Origin: Mesocentrotus franciscanus
Taxonomy: Eukaryota; Echinodermata; Echinoidea; Camarodonta; Strongylocentrotidae
Assembly: GCA_037976565.1 (NCBI GenBank)
Contig: CP137669.1
Span: 37,660,912 to 37,724,911, forward strand
Direction of reading: 5' to 3'
DNA length: 64,000 nt
The stretch's first letter is position 1; each line of letters opens with the position of its first letter. A model generated the notes under the pieces. The model saw nothing but the letters and a program-made list of their open reading frames with translations, searched no databases and was not told the origin of the DNA. Shown here one piece after another: positions 59,893 to 64,000 of the stretch. The position numbers and the translations under genes were made by a program.

Positions 59893-60824
59893 CTAAGTAC
59901 TCTCCATAATGGACACAATATGCATACGGAAAATGTCTTCTCCTTTGTGTATAGAGCTCCGCTGAGGAAGCTGACTTGTTTAATATCTTTTAAAAATATT
60001 TAAGGGAAATATTATGCCAGATAATAGCAAAAGTCTAAATGAATAAATTACACGTCTAAGGCTTTCTTCAAACCTTCAATTTAGCCAAATATTTTGAGGC
60101 ATATATCGTCGTCTCTAATGAAAATTGCCTAGATGAAAGTGTTCGTGCTTTAAAAATAACGTGACGAAATTTCATATGAATAGTATAACCCGCATATTCC
60201 TCATCAAATTGTAAATATTGGCCGAAACGGATGGGATAACCCCCTTTTCCCGTTTAAAACATGAAAAGGCAATGATTATCTTGGCTAACCCATTGAGGAC
60301 CTGTGGTAGACAGATCGATAGGGTCCTATTGCTTCAACAAAGGAACATCACCGTTTGAACAACAGAGACACTGCCCCGCCTTTTTATGTGTAACAAATTA
60401 CATGATAAAAGAAAAATATTGACCCAACTTGCCCATAGTCTGGGGCACTCCATCATAAAACCCGTTCCTGTGTATGGAACATTGACCAGCATAGGTGATC
60501 ATGTCTAGTGCCTCACGAAGTCCCATGCTAGGACGCTCTCTATAGGAACTCCAGAGTTTGGCCTTGGTAAATATATTTCGATTGTAACTTCAGAATGGAA
60601 CAGAAGAATCAAATAACTGCAATTGCCATAGGGGGACATACAGCATGTCAGCGTAGAGGTGTATTTGTGCAGCACCATATTTGTTATTGAATTATTAAAT
60701 GTAACTAGTGGCCTAACTTGGTATGAAGAAGCATCTACTTTGATTATTTCTAAAAAACCAAGTTACACGAACTTTCTATAAAATTGATCATGACAATATC
60801 CGTATAAAATGTTTTGATAACAGG
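59893..60824. other. No gene recognised
   Basis: AT-rich unique-looking DNA. Confidence 0.45.
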
Positions 60825-61149
60825 CATGAAACTGCGATGTCTCCAAGCTTTACCAAAAATAATATACGCTCTCACAAGCAGATATCCAGAAGGTAAGATC
60901 CAGAGTGATACTTTGTAAACAACTCAACATTAGTCGGTAACCACTTGCTATATTGTATAACAGTCCTTGCAGCTAAGCTTAGACGTTCGAGTCGTGAGAT
61001 CAATGAAGTGATAACATTGGCGGAAGGATATTTTGTCTCCTCTACAGGTTACACTATCTCCTATTTGAACATGAAGCCAATCTTTTATCAAGAAACTGTC
61101 CCTGGACAACCCCAAAATGCCACTATAGGTTGTGGCTATCGTGCTTCAT
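60825..61149 (+). CDS. Candidate two-exon frame
   Basis: The first part follows an acceptor-like TTTTGATAACAG. It has an ATG and reads MKLRCLQALPKIIYALTSRY, then PE, up to a donor CCAGAAG|GTAAGA at 60895. About 70 bp later TATTGTATAACAG could be an acceptor (ending about 60965). Joining gives an in-phase continuation VLAAKLRRSSREINEVITL, then AEGYFVSSTGYTISYLN, ending at TAA near 61147-61149. The intron would be unusually short for this genome style. The product is not recognised and chance is a real alternative. Confidence 0.2.
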
Positions 61150-61255
61150 AACCTAATTGTTAAGAATGTGAGACGACTCCTCCAAACTGTAACTTTAGCC
61201 CACATAAGCCAAATTTCCGCCACGAGTTCTTGGAAAAATCCAGTAACATTCACCC

Positions 61256-61385
61256 ATTTCTTTTTCTTTCTTTCTTTCTTTTTCTTCCTCTTTCTTCCTC
61301 CTCTTCTTCTTTTTCTTCTACTACTTTCTTTCTTTGTCTTCTCCTCCTCCTCTTTTTCCTTCTCCTTCCATCTTCTTCTTCGACT
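61256..61385. repeat. CTTT/CTT pyrimidine tract
   Basis: About 130 bp without purines except a few interruptions. The plus frame (Phe-rich) and the minus frame (Lys/Arg/Glu-rich) over 61132-61590 are largely its translation. Confidence 0.9.
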
Positions 61386-63717
61386 CAACGTTGGTAACGA
61401 CATGGTACCTTGGGGAAATTCAAGCGATTCCTGCTTAATGTGCACCTGGACTGATCGGCAGATCATGAGACGCATTTGCATGAGAACGTTCGATTTTCAG
61501 GGTAGACTAATTATCAATGACCATTACTTGATATGGTGCCACCCCTATCATTTGGGCAGATACGATACCGTGCGTACGGGTGGATATTGATCTGCTAGAG
61601 CAGCTGAATGAGCAATGGGAAATGATAGAAGCAAAATTGAGGTCCTAAAACAATCGAGTGGATTAATATCATTCAGCGAGTTAGCTCCATATTATTATTA
61701 TTATTGCTCAAAATAGTACGTTGAGTAAAACAAAGGTGATGGTTTGAAGATATTCCAAATCTTCCACACTACTCTCATTTTTTTGCTTGCTGTCGAAATG
61801 TAGATAAGACAATTAAGGTTTGAATACATCTGTACGAACCTTTGTCTTCAAGATTATTGCTGCAAAATATTTCATATCTTTAATGGTGTATAGAATGAAC
61901 ATTGTGATACTGCAAACACTAAATGAGATGAGAAATTCATCATCGTCTATTTATCGACGGTATAATATTATTGATTTAAATTCGCTTGGGACTATTTGCT
62001 AATGGAGGTCATTCCGCCTTTATTTATAATTAAAGAATATCTTGATAATTTAAAAGAAAGTTTAGAGTCGAATTTTATTTCGCCACATTGGACATAATTT
62101 TGTATCTAGTTAAAAGTAGTGTGCAATAGCTATGCTTTCTAGGGATCTGCGTTCATCTCTTAAAGCGGGACTTCAAAAAGCAAACACTTCACTAAGTCGA
62201 GGACGCGACCCGAAGATAATAAGGTCATGTGAAAAAAAATCATGATACATTTGGAGCAAACATCTTAATGTTTAATGTATATATGTGTTCGTTCTTGAGC
62301 TGTTTGCTGACCCATCTCCCGACCTTTGCCTTCATATAACACACCTTTTTCCTCCCAAGAAACATAGGCTCTCAAGTGTGTAAGCTCTATCTATGCATTC
62401 CATCAGTCGGGGCTTGAGAGACGGGATAAGGAATATATCATGCCGATTTATTAGATTAAGATTGATTTTGTTTGAAATTAATTGATATATCTGCTTGCCG
62501 TTTCTCTCGTTGTTCGAGAGCTCTCATCCCGGTGCATGGCGGATTCTTGAAGAGCAAAGCGGTATGTTCCCATTGCTCCTATTTGTCCGTCCTCGTATCA
62601 TATTTGATTCGATTTAAAATTAGAATCCGCTGGTTTCTAAGTCATTTTGGACATACGTTTTCATTAGAATTGATAGTTTTCTTATATTTGTTTGCGCTCG
62701 CGTATGTGTGTGGGATAATGTATAGAAACTGTACAAACTGATATGGTGAATGCATAGTGAACTTAAAGCAGAAACAGGTAGGGCTACATTTTACAACGTA
62801 AAGATGAAGCTAGATGTACTTGCGAATTTTAGAATGAAATCGCTTTAAACATACCAAAAGAAAGGGGAAAGTCAACTTGCAAAGAAAAAAGGGAAAGGAA
62901 AGGAAAATAATTACACCTATACTAACAAGATGCGCGTTCGATGCTAATTTATTAGTAATGTTTAGAGTACCTCTCTACAGTATAGGCAGATCACACATCG
63001 CGTGTCATGTTTGCTGTGGTATTAAATCGACTTGCTCTCCTCTGGTAATCAGAAGATTGCGGTTCTAAACTCCGGCTTAGTTATTATAAATTCAATTTAT
63101 ATTTATACTTTGTATCCCCTCAAAATACAAAACAATGCAATACATAATAGATATTACAGAATACATCATTTATGATGCATGGTAAATAACAAACGATGTG
63201 GTCGAAGTTGCCATCATGCATTGTGTAAGCTTTGCAGAGAGAAAACATAGGAGAGAAAGGGGTTTGTGTACGGGGAAAAAGTGGAATTAAACGTCTAACC
63301 CATGCGTCTGTGAGGAACTCAGTCAGTATTTTCACTGTTCTTGTCGGAGCTTGTGGTTTTTGTACGTCCACTACATCACACTAGTCCGCAGAGACTGCTC
63401 TCTTTTTTCCCCTTTTTTGCGTCTTGCGTCAGTCAAATGACGCCTTGTGTCCGACGAGTTCACACTGAGTTGTACATTCTCAAACATAATCATAAACCCA
63501 TCTTGAGCACGACGGGAACATGAAGTGGATAGTCTAAATCAAGTGATATGTGGTGTACGTTAATTTGTCAAGGACATGTCATGTTACCTTAAGATCTTTT
63601 AATTGTGTGACGTCACTCAGTGGTTGTCTGTTGCATTTTAGTCAACAGACTCTACTTATGATTAAGGGGACCGACGGAAGGTGTTCTTGCAATCTTTGAC
63701 TGTACCTTATGTAAGTT
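61386..63717. other. No gene recognised; (ATT)n tract
   Basis: ATT repeat at about 61692-61706. Frames at 61820-62002, 62472-62741, 62877-63068, 63120-63371 and 63341-63523 have no motif. Confidence 0.4.
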
Positions 63718-64000
63718 CTGGGGCCGTATTCTGAACCCTGTGTTATCTCTAATATTGTTGTATCTTTGAAGATAAGATAAAGTTGGTATTCTGAACATTG
63801 TTATAACTTTTGTTGTATCTTTTGTTGTATCTTTTCTCTCATTTCTTTGGTCGCGCCTGCGCTCAAACTTTTGTGCGCTTGAACAGTGCGTAGTATTACA
63901 AAAATGGCGCTTAATCCTCATTTGCATATGCGCACGGGAGATAATATGACAAGATAATTGGTATTCTGAAAATTGTTGTATCTTTTATCTTATCTTATCT
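63718..64000. mobile_element. Interspersed repeat, cut by window end
   Basis: It starts GGGGCCGTATTCTGAACCCT (63720) and contains GGTATTCTGAA at 63786 and again at about 63960. TTGTTGTATCTTTT words are repeated through it, around a GC-richer core (TCGCGCCTGCGCTCAAAC; CATATGCGCAC). GGGGCCGTATTCTGAA-type ends are familiar from invertebrate MITEs. The other end lies outside the window. The minus frame 63652-63927 lies inside it. Confidence 0.5.

Noticed and set aside
61132..61590. 152-codon Phe-rich plus frame and Lys/Arg/Glu-rich minus frame
   Set aside because: The centre is a pyrimidine tract; both frames are shadows of it.
1..64000. CRISPR arrays, bacterial operons, riboswitches or prophage
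   Set aside because: No regularly spaced identical repeats with unique spacers, no dense coding, and clear eukaryotic mobile elements throughout. The 38-bp array at 48.7 kb has no unique spacers between units.

Overview
This is a stretch of animal (metazoan) nuclear DNA. It is AT-rich by eye and crowded with pyrimidine/purine (CT/GA) microsatellites, tRNA-derived SINE copies, dead non-LTR retrotransposon tails and small inverted-repeat DNA transposons. There is no bacterial gene density, operon or ribosome-binding-site structure. The style of the SINEs (tRNA-like head, a conserved body that includes ACCTGGGT/GGAGAGTGG, and an ATT/TTA-repeat tail next to a 'gcgctatataag' type end) and the LINE 3' ends are what I associate with marine invertebrate deuterostomes, most likely an echinoderm and perhaps a sea urchin. 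That assignment is recognition, not proof.

No complete protein-coding gene can be supported. Most long open frames are translations of CT/GA repeats (runs of Ser-Leu or Arg-Glu), of SINEs, or of the CGTAA-repeat element. The only confidently recognised protein homology is reverse transcriptase from two truncated LINEs, at 16998-17405 and 31279-32825. The second has SGVPQGS and YADD motifs and three reading-frame breaks.

Layout. 0.27-0.49 kb: a SINE. 1.7-3.3 kb: CT/GA blocks. 3.42-4.32 kb: an unusual fold-back element built from degenerate CGTAA motifs. 9.08-9.31 kb: three E-boxes, a CRE and a TATA box before a possible first exon. 10.3-10.7 kb: a CT block with a 129-bp tandem duplication. 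10.95-11.34 kb: an inverted-repeat element. 12.47-12.54 kb: a possible first coding exon with a mitochondrial-type presequence and a perfect donor site. 13.27-13.95 kb: two adjacent inverted-repeat elements. 15.7-16.4 kb: a GA block with a 253-bp duplication. 17.0-17.4 kb: a LINE tail. 19.9 kb: a SINE. 21.5-21.8 kb: a Harbinger-like MITE. 24.5-24.85 kb: two phase-compatible candidate 3' exons on the plus strand. 31.3-32.8 kb: a LINE. 34.3 and 38.8 kb: minus-strand SINEs. 40.06-40.68 kb: a GC/CpG-richer promoter-like stretch with two possible 5'UTR exons. 41.53-42.87 kb: a Tc1/mariner-like element with a SINE inserted in it. 44.1 kb: a trinucleotide array. 46.1 kb: a candidate minus-strand terminal exon. 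48.73-48.97 kb: a 38-bp minisatellite. 49.9 and 54.2 kb: minus-strand SINEs. 57.2-57.9 kb: a minus-strand cysteine-rich frame broken by stops. 59.6-59.9 kb: a near-perfect TTAA-flanked fold-back MITE. 63.7-64.0 kb: the start of another repeat, cut by the window edge.

How the parts relate: the window reads as intronic or intergenic space. If the candidate exons are real, they suggest plus-strand transcription units around 9-28 kb and from 40 kb onward, and possibly a minus-strand unit between about 58 and 46 kb. Transcript evidence would be needed to confirm any of these. The DNA history is clearer: repeated insertion of short non-autonomous elements, nesting (a SINE inside a mariner-like element), and slippage or duplication in CT/GA tracts.
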